A stretch of 64,000 nt of DNA, from positions 3,208,001-3,272,000 of the forward strand of contig NZ_CP115484.1 of NCBI RefSeq assembly GCF_027627475.1, written 5' to 3'. The position numbers and the translations under genes were made by a program. This DNA comes from Paenibacillus sp. SYP-B4298 (GTDB lineage: Bacteria; Bacillota; Bacilli; Paenibacillales; Paenibacillaceae). The notes beneath the pieces were generated by a model. The model did no database searches and had not been told where the DNA came from. It saw only the letters and a program-made list of their open reading frames with translations. Of this stretch, positions 44,050-53,662 are shown piece after piece. The number at the start of each line of letters is the position of its first letter. Positions within the stretch are counted from its first letter, which is position 1.

Positions 44050-45603
44050 CTACTTATCCGTGTGGCGGTGAATACGTCCATTGCCGACCAGCAGCGCAAG
44101 CAGCACCCCGATCGCTACGAAGGCCAGCCCGCTAAGGAAGACGGTAGAGAACGCGCTGCTCCAGGCTTCCCGGATCAGTGCAACCAGCTTGTTCTGCAGC
44201 TCCGCAGGCAGGCCGAGCAGCTCGGGACGGATCAAGAGGCTGAACAGATCGATCTCCGGGTGACTGCCCAGAGCCTCTATCGCTGCAAGCAACTGCGGAT
44301 CGCTGCTCGCGGCTGCGAAGGCTTGCTTGACGTTGCTGTCCAGCCTATGATTCATAATGGCTGTGAATACCGTCACTCCGATCGTACCGCCAATCGAACG
44401 GAAGAAGGTCGCAGCCGAAGTGACGGTGCCTAATTGCGTTTTGGGGAACTCATTTTGCACGGCAATCATCAGTGTGGGCATAACCAGACCCATGCCGAGA
44501 CCGAGCACGACCATATTGGCATACGCGGTCAACTGCGTCGTGTCCACACCCATCCTGCTAATCAGGTAGAAGCCCAGCGCTGCCAGCAGCATGCCGCCCG
44601 TCAGTACAGCACGGTAGCGAGTGACCAGGAGCAGCCTGCCGCCGATCACGCTGGCGGCGATGAGCGCGATCATCATCGGCGTCATCGTCGAGCCCGCCCT
44701 TGTCGGGGATACGCCGAGGATGCCCTGCATATAGAGCGGTACGAAGATGATCGCTCCGAACATCGCAAAGCCGAGCAGAAACCCAAGGCTGTTCGTCACC
44801 GTGAACACACGGCCTCGGAACAGCGAGAGCGCAATGACCGGCTCTTTGGCTCTGGCCTCCACGAGGATGAACACAATCAGCAGCACCGCGGCGCCGCCGA
44901 ACATCGCATAGGTTTCCGCCGAGTTCCAGGCGAATTTGTCGCCGCCTAGCGACAACCCGAGCAACAGCAATACAAGCAGCGGCACCAGCACGGCTATGCC
45001 CGCATAATCGATATATACCTTGCTTGCTCGCTGTGACAGCTCGCGGCGCATGCCGATGAAGATCAGAATCGCCGACAGCAGGCCGAACGGCACATTGATC
45101 AGGAAGATCCAGTGCCAGCTAATCGTATCCACCAGGAAGCCGCCGATGAAGGGACCGATGACGGAGCTCAGGCCAAAGATGCCGCCGAATACGCCTTGCC
45201 ATTTGGCGCGCTGCTCCGCTGTGAAGATGTCGCCAATAATGGTCTGAGACAGCGGCATGACCATACCGCCGCCCAGCCCCTGTATGGCGCGGTAGAGGAT
45301 CAACTGCTCCATCGTGCCAGCGGTCGCGCACAGTGCTGAGCCCGTGGTGAATATGATCGTTCCGATCAGATACAGATAGCGCCGCCCGTACAGGTCAGAC
45401 AGCTTGCCGACGATCGGCACCACGACTGTAGATGTAATCAGATAGGCAGTCGTTACCCACGCCATAATGGAGAAGCCCTGCAACTCGCTAAGAATAGTGG
45501 GCATCGCCGTCCCAACAATGGTCTGCTCCAGCGCGCTGAAGAACATGCCTATAATCAGCCCCGTCAGCACCACTCTCGTATTGATTCCGCCTCGCTCCTT
45601 CAT
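44050..45603 (-). CDS. MFS drug exporter, DHA2 (14-helix) family
   Basis: 517 residues with about 14 hydrophobic segments. Motif A GKLSDLYGRRYLYL, motif B LYRAIQGLGGGMVMPL and antiporter motif C GVFGGIFGLSSVIGPFIGG. Proton-driven efflux pump of the EmrB/QacA type. No regulator is adjacent. Substrate unknown. Confidence 0.93.
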   Translation of the reverse strand: MKERGGINTRVVLTGLIIGMFFSALEQTIVGTAMPTILSELQGFSIMAWVTTAYLITSTVVVPIVGKLSDLYGRRYLYLIGTIIFTTGSALCATAGTMEQLILYRAIQGLGGGMVMPLSQTIIGDIFTAEQRAKWQGVFGGIFGLSSVIGPFIGGFLVDTISWHWIFLINVPFGLLSAILIFIGMRRELSQRASKVYIDYAGIAVLVPLLVLLLLGLSLGGDKFAWNSAETYAMFGGAAVLLIVFILVEARAKEPVIALSLFRGRVFTVTNSLGFLLGFAMFGAIIFVPLYMQGILGVSPTRAGSTMTPMMIALIAASVIGGRLLLVTRYRAVLTGGMLLAALGFYLISRMGVDTTQLTAYANMVVLGLGMGLVMPTLMIAVQNEFPKTQLGTVTSAATFFRSIGGTIGVTVFTAIMNHRLDSNVKQAFAAASSDPQLLAAIEALGSHPEIDLFSLLIRPELLGLPAELQNKLVALIREAWSSAFSTVFLSGLAFVAIGVLLALLVGNGRIHRHTDK

Positions 45604-45782
45604 ATTACTACCTCCGCTGTCTGCTGGTGTTTGCCCTGCATCCTATTTGTCCGCTTAGTATGCTCCTTCCCAGCATGATCCATGCCTAACAGGCTGAAGG
45701 AAGCAGCGCTGCATAGCAGCGCTCCTCCTTCAGCCTAAGCATCGTATAATCTGATACCGCTCGATCATAGCATGAATGCAAA

Positions 45783-45949
45783 CTAGGTCGTGTCTGAAAA
45801 CCCGTTCAAGGGCATCTCTCCCCGCCTTTTCGCCCATGCTGCGTTGCTTTTTCGCAGGCGCACCCCCAGTACGCCTGCGAAAAAGCGCCTTGCCTGGAAC
45901 GAAAATTCGGCCAGATCTGTTCCGTTCAGAGTTTTCAGACACGCCCTAG
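45783..45949. mobile_element. MITE, 167 bp
   Basis: 19-bp terminal inverted repeats differ at one base (CTAGGTCGTGTCTGAAAAC versus CTAGGGCGTGTCTGAAAAC). Inside is a second hairpin TCGCAGGCG / CGCCTGCGA. It encodes nothing and the ends start with CTAG, a possible target duplication. The rest of 45604-46052 holds no gene. Confidence 0.8.
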
Positions 45950-46052
45950 TAAACCAAGGTGCAGCATCAGTTCTGGCCACCATGTAGCGAACTAATTGCA
46001 AAGCGAGGCCGTTCGTGTCCTTTCCCTAACCTTGATTAATCACCAGCAGCGT

Positions 46053-48737
46053 CTACTCCCATGCACACACGAACCGGTACACGCCTGAACCGATATCATA
46101 GCTACGTGATGCTTCCACGCTCCTTGCAGCCTGTTCTTCGCCTGCACCCACTGAACCGTAAGCTGTATTTCCCGTTGCAACTGCCAGCTCCGCAAGCGCT
46201 GGCAGCTTCAGCGCCTTGCCCGGCAGGTGAACGGTCGCCGTCGCATTGACCGGTACGGTGACCTCCAGCTCTAGCTGCCCGCCTCGCTGCTCCCAACGGA
46301 CGGCATAGCGGCCATAAGGCGTATCATAGGTGCCGCGCGCATGCGATAGCTTGCCTCCCGGCTGCGGCCGAATAACGGCATGCTTGAAGCCGGGCTGCTG
46401 CTCATCTGCCTCTATGCCGAGCATGTAGCGGAACATCCATTCCCCGACTGAGCCAAGAGAGTAATGATTGAAGGAGTTCATATGCGGGTCCTGGAAGCCA
46501 TTATGGTCTGTCCAGCCATCCCACCGCTCCCAGATCGTCGTCGCGCCATGCTTGACCGAGTAGAGCCAGGACGGGAAGGTGTCCTTATGCAGCAAGGAGT
46601 AGGCAATATCCTGCATCCCGTTATCCGACAGCGCTGGCAGCAGATAGCCTACCCCGAGGAAGCCCGTGGACAAGTGTCCATCATTATCGGCGATCCGCTG
46701 CTTCAGTCGGGCAGCCGCCTTGCCGTGCAGCTCACCATCCAGCAAGCCAAAGTACAGGGCCAGCACATAGACCGTCTGCGTATCTCCCTTGATATGACCC
46801 TCTGCATCCACATAGGCCGTGGTGAATGCTTGAGCAATCTCGTTGAACAATTGCACATAGCGCTGCTGATCTGCTTCCTTGCCGAGCACGCCCGCGATCT
46901 TGGCCATCAGCTTCGTGCTGTAGGCAAAGTAGGCCGTAGCCAGTACATCCTTAGGCGTGTCCGCCGCAATCGAGAGCCAATCCCCGTAATTTGCGCGGTC
47001 ATCGCCAAGCAAGCCATCGCTTTCTTCCTTCAGGTAGTCGATCCACGCGGCCATGCTGTCATAATGTCTCTCCAATATCGCGCGATCCCCATACGCCAGA
47101 TACATTGTCCACGGAATGACGACACCAGCGTCACCCCAGCCTGCATTATGCGACGCGAACCAATTGATCGTTTCCTTAAACTTCAACCAGCCGCCGTCGG
47201 GAGCCACATCCGGGAAGGCCCCGTTCGGCTGTTGCGTATCCGTGATGTCGATCATATATTTATGGAAAAACCGCGATACATTCATAATATAGGACGCTGT
47301 CCGCACGAAGATTTGCGCATCCCCTGTCCAGCCTAGCCGCTCGTCGCGCTGTGGACAATCAGTCGGCACACTCAGGTAATTGCCGCGCAGTCCCCACACA
47401 ATATTCTGGAAGAGACGATTCACCATCGGGTCCGAGGTTTCCAAGCTCCCGGTGCGCTGCATATCGGAATGGACGACCAGCCCGATGACCGAATCCTCTG
47501 TCAGCTCGCCCCGATAGCCGGACAGCTCAATATAGCGAAAGCCATGGAAAGTGAAATGCGGCTCCAACTGCTCATTCTCCCCGCCGCGGGCGATATAGCG
47601 GTTCACCTGCTCCGCCTTCCGCAGATTGGCGGTATACAGCGTCCCATCCTCATTCAACATCTCGGCGTATCGCACCGTGATCTCGTCACCCGGCTCTGTC
47701 GCCAGGTTCAGTCTGGCCCAGCCCACCATATTTTGCCCCATATCCAGCACAGAAGCGCCATCCGCGGTCACAGTCGTCTTCACCGATCGCCGCTCCTCCG
47801 TCACCCGGATCGGCGGCTCCGCCTGCACGACCAGCTCTCCCTTGTAGTCAGGAAACAACTCCGCCGCCTGCCAGCCATCCTCCAGGAAGCCTGGACGATC
47901 CCAGCCCGCCCATTCCGCACTGGCGTCAAAGGTCTCGCCCTTGATTAGATCGGAGTAATGAATTGGCCCAATGGCGGTGCGCCACCTCTCATCCGTGGCA
48001 AGGATCTCATACGTGCCGTCTGCCAGCTCCACCTCCAGTTGCACGAGCAACTGCGGCTGATCGCCATAGATGTTCTTGCCGTTCATCCCCACATAGCCGG
48101 CATACCAGCCGGTGCCCAGAATGACCCCGAGTGCGTTCTCCCCAGCTTGAAGCAGCCCGCTCACGTCGAAGGCCTGCACTTGAGTGCGCACGTTGTAATC
48201 TGTCCAGCCCGGCAAAAACAGCGCATCCGTCACCCGTTGCCCGTTCAGTCTCAGCTCATACAGCCCGAGTGCAGTCGCATAGATAACTGCGCGCTTGACC
48301 GACTGCCCGAGTATGAATTCACGGCGAATATACGGACTGGGCAGCAGTCCGTTCGCTCCCGGCTCTGCCGTGCGGCCGATCCATCTGCCCTGCCAGCTCT
48401 CCGGCCCCCCCTGGAACCAGCTTCCTGCCTCGCTCCATGCACTCTCCTGCCCATCCTGATCCCACACCTTCACCTTCCACCAGCATACCCGCTGGCTGGC
48501 ATAGTCTGCCCCGGCATACGGCACGAACACCGATTGCTCCGACTCCACCTTGCCGCTATCCCACAGATCCGGCTCCTCCTGTGCCAGCAGAGCAGCCGAG
48601 GTGGCAACAAGAATTCGGTAGGCCGATTGGCGCTGCCGCTGTCCCTCCGCCTCCAATACCCAACTGAAGCGAGGATGCCCAGCGCTGCATTCCCACGCGC
48701 AATTGTTATATTCCAACTTGGTAACCGATATTTTCAT
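46053..48737 (-). CDS. Alpha-L-rhamnosidase, GH78
   Basis: 894 residues, the usual GH78 size. N-terminal beta domains (1-330), (alpha/alpha)6 barrel with the signature DCPQRDERLGWTGDAQ containing the general acid Glu, LSVPTDCPQ just before it, a conserved GATTIWERWDGW and C-terminal beta domain. No signal peptide, so it is probably cytosolic and acts on imported rhamnosides. Divergent from the AraC regulator gene at 48890, which likely controls it. Confidence 0.94.
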   Translation of the reverse strand: MKISVTKLEYNNCAWECSAGHPRFSWVLEAEGQRQRQSAYRILVATSAALLAQEEPDLWDSGKVESEQSVFVPYAGADYASQRVCWWKVKVWDQDGQESAWSEAGSWFQGGPESWQGRWIGRTAEPGANGLLPSPYIRREFILGQSVKRAVIYATALGLYELRLNGQRVTDALFLPGWTDYNVRTQVQAFDVSGLLQAGENALGVILGTGWYAGYVGMNGKNIYGDQPQLLVQLEVELADGTYEILATDERWRTAIGPIHYSDLIKGETFDASAEWAGWDRPGFLEDGWQAAELFPDYKGELVVQAEPPIRVTEERRSVKTTVTADGASVLDMGQNMVGWARLNLATEPGDEITVRYAEMLNEDGTLYTANLRKAEQVNRYIARGGENEQLEPHFTFHGFRYIELSGYRGELTEDSVIGLVVHSDMQRTGSLETSDPMVNRLFQNIVWGLRGNYLSVPTDCPQRDERLGWTGDAQIFVRTASYIMNVSRFFHKYMIDITDTQQPNGAFPDVAPDGGWLKFKETINWFASHNAGWGDAGVVIPWTMYLAYGDRAILERHYDSMAAWIDYLKEESDGLLGDDRANYGDWLSIAADTPKDVLATAYFAYSTKLMAKIAGVLGKEADQQRYVQLFNEIAQAFTTAYVDAEGHIKGDTQTVYVLALYFGLLDGELHGKAAARLKQRIADNDGHLSTGFLGVGYLLPALSDNGMQDIAYSLLHKDTFPSWLYSVKHGATTIWERWDGWTDHNGFQDPHMNSFNHYSLGSVGEWMFRYMLGIEADEQQPGFKHAVIRPQPGGKLSHARGTYDTPYGRYAVRWEQRGGQLELEVTVPVNATATVHLPGKALKLPALAELAVATGNTAYGSVGAGEEQAARSVEASRSYDIGSGVYRFVCAWE

Positions 48738-48889
48738 GGCTTCATCATCCTTTCAACCTTGTGACCTCCGTGCGGCCTTGCTATGATTATAGGAGATGGA
48801 TGATCGGCATTTATGGGGCATTCATGTGCAATATATAGGGCAATTACGGATTTTTGGAAGGGTTTACAATAGAGGAGGAGCGTTGCGAG

Positions 48890-49834
48890 ATGACACAACA
48901 GCTAAGAGGAGAACAATTCTTCGAGCCGAGCTTTCCGATATATCTCAATCGGGAGACCGAGTCGTTCAAGCTGTCCCGGCATACCCATGACTTCATCGAG
49001 CTGAGCCTGGTAGCCGAGGGCAAGGGCTATCAGTTCATCGACGAGCAGACGCTACAGGTCAGCAAGGGCGACCTCTTCGTGCTGCCGATCGGCACCTCCC
49101 ATGTCTTCCGCCCGTCCTCTGTATCCAGAGCCGAGCCGCTCGTCATCTACAACTGTATCTTTCGCGCCGAGCTGCTGGAGGAGCTCGCTGACTGGCATAC
49201 TGTACCCGACACACTTGCTGCACAGTTGCTAGACGATACGACCAGCGGCCATGAACGAAGCGATAGGGCGGCTGGTCGGGGCAACGAGAAACGAAGGCTC
49301 AGCGGCCAGCAGCAACGCTGGCACAGCTACCATGACCGCAACGGCAGCCTCCTCCAGCTCTTCTCCAGCGCCTATTATGAATATAGCAAGCGTGATGCCT
49401 ATGCCCGCCCGATGCTGCTCGCGCTGCTCACTCAGATGCTCGTTCAGATCGAGCGACTGCATGGTGAGCAGGTAATGCAGTCCAGCGCACCTGGACAGCC
49501 CCCATCGGCTATGGAGGATGCGCTATACTACATCCACCGTCATTATAACGAGAAGCTGACGCTCAAGAGGCTGGCGGAGCTGACCTATATGAGCGAGAGC
49601 CATTTCCAGCATCAATTCAAGCGGCTCACCTGCCAGAGCTTCACCCAGTACATTCAAAATATCCGCATCGAAAAAAGCTGCCAGCTCCTGCAATCTACCG
49701 TGCTGTCCGTGCAGGACATCGCAGCGGAGGTCGGCTACAGCGATATGAAGTTCTATCATGCGCTGTTCCGCAAGCTGACAGGCGTTACGCCTCATGCGTA
49801 TCGCAAGGGGCAAAGCATGAGGCAAGACCAATAA
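48890..49834 (+). CDS. AraC-family regulator
   Basis: 314 residues from the ATG at 48890 (GGAGGAG 9 nt upstream). N-terminal cupin (HTHDFIELSLVAEGKGYQFI; FVLPIGTSHVFRP) that binds a sugar, a low-complexity linker (about 115-150) and two C-terminal HTHs (LTLKRLAELTYMSESHFQHQ; VQDIAAEVGYSDMKFYHALF). Likely activator of the divergent rhamnosidase gene in response to rhamnose or a rhamnoside. Confidence 0.92.
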   Translation: MTQQLRGEQFFEPSFPIYLNRETESFKLSRHTHDFIELSLVAEGKGYQFIDEQTLQVSKGDLFVLPIGTSHVFRPSSVSRAEPLVIYNCIFRAELLEELADWHTVPDTLAAQLLDDTTSGHERSDRAAGRGNEKRRLSGQQQRWHSYHDRNGSLLQLFSSAYYEYSKRDAYARPMLLALLTQMLVQIERLHGEQVMQSSAPGQPPSAMEDALYYIHRHYNEKLTLKRLAELTYMSESHFQHQFKRLTCQSFTQYIQNIRIEKSCQLLQSTVLSVQDIAAEVGYSDMKFYHALFRKLTGVTPHAYRKGQSMRQDQ

Positions 49835-50058
49835 CTCTTACTTTCAAACCTTATTCCCCTGGTTGGTTATGCTACATGGTGTGCTCCCACGGATAGTCAT
49901 TTACACAGCCATACCAAATTGCTTGCGAGTTAGAACTTTTTAACTACTAGAAACTATAATCGTTCGCATACTTCGACAAGGGCTTTTGCATAATCAAACG
50001 CCTTTCTTTCGACTGTCTTTTTACTCACAAACCCAACTATTAAGATTGGGCTATTACC

Positions 50059-50316
50059 ATGATTAATAAGGCTCAACACCGAAATCAGTGCTTGACAAAA
50101 TATCATAGGTTGAAGGCTAAAGTTGTAAAAATTCGCTTTCATGATTTACGGCATACCGTTGCCACGTTAATGTTAAGTCTCAATATCAATCCTAGGGTAG
50201 TCAAGGAAATACTCGGCCATTCTGACATTCGTGTAACTCTGGACACATACATCCATGTCTTACCTTCTGTTCACAAGGAAACCGCTAAAAAATTCGGCAG
50301 TATGCTTTTTGGTTGA
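50059..50316 (+). pseudogene. C-terminal fragment of a tyrosine recombinase (integrase)
   Basis: Contains IRFHDLRHTVATLML (box II His-x-x-Arg), LGHSDIRVTLDTYIH with the catalytic Tyr, and the usual tail. The arm-binding and core-binding domains and the first catalytic Arg are missing. It lies 1.2 kb from a tRNA-Ala half gene, which fits a lost integrative element. 49835-50058 shows no other recognised feature. Confidence 0.85.
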
Positions 50317-50385
50317 CCCTCGACACCACCTTCAAAATCAGTCTGAAAGCATGGTATAATAAGAAGAAATGGAGTTGATTGTAAA

Positions 50386-51222
50386 ATGCCGGAACTGCTT
50401 GATCCCCGGAATGATTTCGTCTTCAAACGTATTTTTGGCAGTGAAGAAAACAAGGATGTACTTCTCGCTTTCCTGAATCGTACATTTGCGGAATCCGGCG
50501 AAGCTCCTTTAACGGAAATCGTTCTGCTCAATCCATATACGGATAAAGATGCTCCGCTCGACAAACAGTCCATCTTTGATATTTGGGCGAAGACGATTGA
50601 AGGAAAACTGATTAATATCGAGATGCAGCTTTTCAATAAATACGATATCGAAAAACGGACGCTTTTTTACTGGAGCAAACGCTACTCCAGCCAGTTGCAG
50701 GAAGGGCAGACATACAAGGAACTGAAGAAATGTGTTACCATCAACATTTTGAACTACTCATTTATTCCGAATGAACGTTATCATAATGTGTTCCATTTGA
50801 GAGAAGATCATACGGGCCTTGAATTGTCTGATGATATCGAAGTACATTTCATGGAACTGACTAAGTTGGACGATCAAGCCATTCCGCTGAAAGGTGGATT
50901 GATTAATTGGCTGCTGTTCCTTAAAGGAGCCGACAAATCGAGTTGGGAGGTGCTGAAGATGAACGAACCCACATTGAAGAAGGCAATGGATACTCTAGAG
51001 TTTTTAAGCCAGGATCGGGAGGCTCGCCGCTTATACGAGGAGAGGCAAAAGTATTTGCATGATGAAGCTTCCATGATCGAATGGGCTACGGAAAATGGAG
51101 AACGCAAGAAGGCTATCGAGATTGCCAAGAACATGCTTTCCCTAGGGTTGGATATTGGAATTGTCGCAAAAGCCAGCGGACTCTCTGAAGCAGAAATCGA
51201 ATCGCTGAGGCCGATTCAATAA
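50386..51222 (+). CDS. Rpn-family recombination-promoting nuclease (PD-(D/E)XK)
   Basis: 278 residues. DPRNDFVFKRIFGSEENKDV start, nuclease core with SIFDIWAKTIEGKLINIEMQ (D, then E-x-Q), YWSKRYSSQL and a C-terminal helical tail (SKASGLSEAEIESLRPIQ type). The family promotes RecA-independent recombination and is linked to mobile DNA. Followed by its own terminator. It sits between the integrase relic and the tRNA half gene. Confidence 0.9.
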   Translation: MPELLDPRNDFVFKRIFGSEENKDVLLAFLNRTFAESGEAPLTEIVLLNPYTDKDAPLDKQSIFDIWAKTIEGKLINIEMQLFNKYDIEKRTLFYWSKRYSSQLQEGQTYKELKKCVTINILNYSFIPNERYHNVFHLREDHTGLELSDDIEVHFMELTKLDDQAIPLKGGLINWLLFLKGADKSSWEVLKMNEPTLKKAMDTLEFLSQDREARRLYEERQKYLHDEASMIEWATENGERKKAIEIAKNMLSLGLDIGIVAKASGLSEAEIESLRPIQ

Positions 51223-51273
51223 TCTTCACCCATTACTGACCGCCTTTCATCCAAGTGTTGAACAAGACAAAAT

Positions 51274-51316
51274 AATCGCCTTGCCCTTATTTAAAAGGAC
51301 AAGGCGATTTCTTTTT
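51274..51316 (+). terminator. Terminator of the Rpn gene
   Basis: AATCGCCTTGCCCTT / AAAAGGACAAGGCGATT hairpin followed by TCTTTTTT. Confidence 0.88.
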
Positions 51317-51442
51317 TATCGACAAACATGATGTTCTGGTGTGATCTCAAAACACTCGAAAGTCCCGATTTTACTCCAAAAAAATCGACACTGTGACCAA
51401 ACGTGTGACCACGACTCCAAATCACTAACGTTTCGGGCATAG

Positions 51443-51482
51443 AAAAAACCGCCAAACACCCGGAATCCCTTGTGTTTAGCGG
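51443..51482 (-). terminator. Terminator behind the tRNA half gene
   Basis: CCGCTAAACAC / GTGTTTGGCGG followed on the minus strand by TTTTTT. It would have ended the tRNA transcript. Confidence 0.75.
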
Positions 51483-51494
51483 CTTTATTTTGTA

Positions 51495-51541
51495 TGGAAC
51501 CCAGAGGGCTCGAACCCCTGACCTCTTCGCTGCCAGCGAAG
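51495..51541 (-). pseudogene. 3' half of a tRNA-Ala(GGC) gene
   Basis: Anticodon stem-loop CTTCG-CTGGCAG-CGAAG (anticodon GGC), variable loop AGGTC, T-arm with TTCGAGC, 3' acceptor strand GGGTTCC and A73; CCA is not encoded. U70 and A73 fit alanine identity. The acceptor 5' strand and D-arm are absent; the ABC-class ATPase gene ends 15 nt further on. Typical of an attachment site left by an integrase. Confidence 0.75.
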
Positions 51542-51556
51542 CGTGCTAGTGACACG

Positions 51557-53287
51557 CTATAGCCTCTTGCGCGCAGAATCGGCCACAGCCGCCTGAAGAC
51601 CGCGGTAACGGTTCAGCGCCGCACAGAACTCCTGCTTCCTCGGCCGTGCAAGATCGCCCGGATGTCCTGCATGGGAGGACAGAGAAGCCAGCCCGTCACG
51701 GTCAATCTGCTCATAGAGCCAGTCGGCGGCTTCTGCCAGTGTCCATTGCTTGCCTAACAGCTTCTGCTTGTAGTAGTCGAGCATGACTGCAATCGCCCGG
51801 GTCTGGCTATCATCCACCAGTTGCTCCAGAGCGGACAGATCAATCATCTGCTTGCCATACAGTATGACGCTGAGTGATTTGGCTCGAATACGGTCGTCCC
51901 TTCCGCTAGTGGGCGGTCCGAAGCGCATGGGGATGCGGGGCATAATGCCTCCGAAGCGCTGCTCTGGGGGCATGTCCCGTCTGTACGTATCGGAAGCGGC
52001 GATGTCCTTGGCCTGCTCTGTCACATCCCTTGGAACATATTCATCCAGCATGATCACCCGATCCGCCGTGTCAAAATAATCTCCCGTCCCGCCCACGATC
52101 AGAATCGTCGAGACGCCATGCTCCTCGTAGAGCGGCCTGATCTTGTCCAGAAACGGCGTGATCGGCTCCTTATCGCTCGCAATCAGCCGTTGCATGCGGC
52201 GGTCGCGAATCATAAAATTCGTCGCCGAGGTGTCCTCATCGATCAGCAGCAGTGATGCTCCAGCCTCCAGCGCCTCCATCACATTTGCCGCCTGGGAGGT
52301 GCTCCCGCTCGCATTTTCTGTTGAGAATTGGCGTGTGTCCTTCTTGCCTGGCAGATTGTTGATGAAGGGACTTATATCCACTCTCTCGATCGGCCGCCCG
52401 TCCTCCGCGCGTATCTTGACTGCATCCTCCCTGGTAATCGCCCCTTCCCTGCCATCGCCGGGGATATGGTTATACACCCCCCGCTGCAACGCCTGCAGCA
52501 GTGTAGATTTGCCATGGTAGCCGCCGCCTACGATCAGTGTAATGCCCTCGGCAATCCCCATCCCTGTTACCGTTCTACCGCTGGGCAACTCCATCGTCGT
52601 CTCCAGAGATACCGGACTCTGGAAGGGGATGCCTCCGCGCATCGGCCGATCAGATACACCGCTCTCACGCGGCAGCATTGACCCGTTGGCTACGAACGCC
52701 ACCAGCCGTCGCTTCCGCAGCTCCTGGCGAATATGCTCTTGATCCAGCATGGAGGCGATGTGGCGATCCAGCGCCTGTTGATCCAGATTGCGATAGAGCA
52801 GCGCCTGCTCCACCACCTTCGGCAGCACCTCTCGCAGCAGCCGATCTGCCGCTTTGCCGAGCACCCGCCTGCCAGCAGCCGGCAGCCCGATCTCCAGACG
52901 TGCCTCCATCCGCTCCTCACCGATGACGATCGCGGTGCGCTCCAGTATTTCCTGACCGCAGCTATCTATGATGATCTGACCGTTATTGCCCGCCCCCTGT
53001 CCACCCGCCTGAGCCTTCTGTATTGCCCGCCCGAACGCCCGAGCCAGGAAATCGGACACGGCAACCACCTTCGCCCTCGAATCGAGACAACTCTTGGGGA
53101 TGCCTGCCGTCTGCCGCTTCAAGAGCACTCTCGCCTTGGATGGCGGCGCGTAGGGGTCGGCCTGAACATGGTCAATGGCAAGTATGTAAGCACCGCAATC
53201 ATAGCTCCCCTTCAGCGCCTTATAGGCAGGGTAGCCCTTGCCCTCTATAGATTGCAGCAGCTTCTGCAGGTCTTCAGCTTGTTTCAT
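51557..53287 (-). CDS. Predicted ATPase of the ABC class (PF09818-type)
   Basis: 576 residues. Walker A ITLIVGGGYHGKSTLLQALQ near 250; signature-like STENASGSTSQAANVMEALE; Walker B SLLLIDEDTSATNFMIRDRR; a late ILIVGGTGDYFDTADRVIML. The family is cytosolic, lacks membrane segments, and has no established function. AAGGAGG is 6 nt before the ATG. Confidence 0.88.
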   Translation of the reverse strand: MKQAEDLQKLLQSIEGKGYPAYKALKGSYDCGAYILAIDHVQADPYAPPSKARVLLKRQTAGIPKSCLDSRAKVVAVSDFLARAFGRAIQKAQAGGQGAGNNGQIIIDSCGQEILERTAIVIGEERMEARLEIGLPAAGRRVLGKAADRLLREVLPKVVEQALLYRNLDQQALDRHIASMLDQEHIRQELRKRRLVAFVANGSMLPRESGVSDRPMRGGIPFQSPVSLETTMELPSGRTVTGMGIAEGITLIVGGGYHGKSTLLQALQRGVYNHIPGDGREGAITREDAVKIRAEDGRPIERVDISPFINNLPGKKDTRQFSTENASGSTSQAANVMEALEAGASLLLIDEDTSATNFMIRDRRMQRLIASDKEPITPFLDKIRPLYEEHGVSTILIVGGTGDYFDTADRVIMLDEYVPRDVTEQAKDIAASDTYRRDMPPEQRFGGIMPRIPMRFGPPTSGRDDRIRAKSLSVILYGKQMIDLSALEQLVDDSQTRAIAVMLDYYKQKLLGKQWTLAEAADWLYEQIDRDGLASLSSHAGHPGDLARPRKQEFCAALNRYRGLQAAVADSARKRL

Positions 53288-53363
53288 GCAATTCCCTCCT
53301 TGAATAGGTAGCCAATGTAATCGGCTGGACCGCTCTTACCCAGGCCCAAGCTCGTCCTCAATC

Positions 53364-53562
53364 TGGCTTGACTATGTTGCAGACCTCTCTGCATTGTGGC
53401 CTTGCTATCTCGCAGACCTGCCTGCATTCTGGCCTCGCTATCTCGCAGGTCTAGCCAAACTCTGCCCTTGTCAGCTCGCCAGCCTCGTCCACAATCTAGC
53501 CTCGCTATCTCGCAGACCTGCCTGCATTCTGGCTTTGCCAGCTCACCAGGCTTGTCCGCTAT
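53364..53562. repeat. 33-bp minisatellite, six units
   Basis: Units start at 53364, 53397, 53430, 53463, 53497 and 53530, each beginning T(G/A)GCyT and containing CTCGCAGACCT-like cores. Divergence is high in units 3, 4 and 6. Read on the minus strand they give an 11-residue period (RDSEARMQAGL), but the containing frame lacks a good start. Confidence 0.7.
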
Positions 53563-53616
53563 GAATCTATGGTATTCGTTCGGATAAGAAATTGTCAAAA
53601 GCTGCCCGCAAACAGC

Positions 53617-53650
53617 ATTCGCCCTGCCCCATGTACAGGGCAAGGCGAAT
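53617..53650 (-). terminator. Hairpin after the SLH nuclease gene
   Basis: ATTCGCCCTGCCC / GGGCAAGGCGAAT, 13 bp with one mismatch, 8-nt loop; the U-tract is weak. Confidence 0.6.
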
Positions 53651-53662
53651 GAATAATGCGCG

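Noticed and set aside
49954-50142. 62-codon minus-strand frame before the integrase relic
   Set aside because: No recognised similarity, weak start, and it overlaps the relic on the other strand.
53284-53643. 119-codon minus-strand frame overlapping the ATPase start by 4 nt
   Set aside because: Its start lies in a terminator hairpin and most of it is the 33-bp repeat; kept as a repeat and a low-interest finding.
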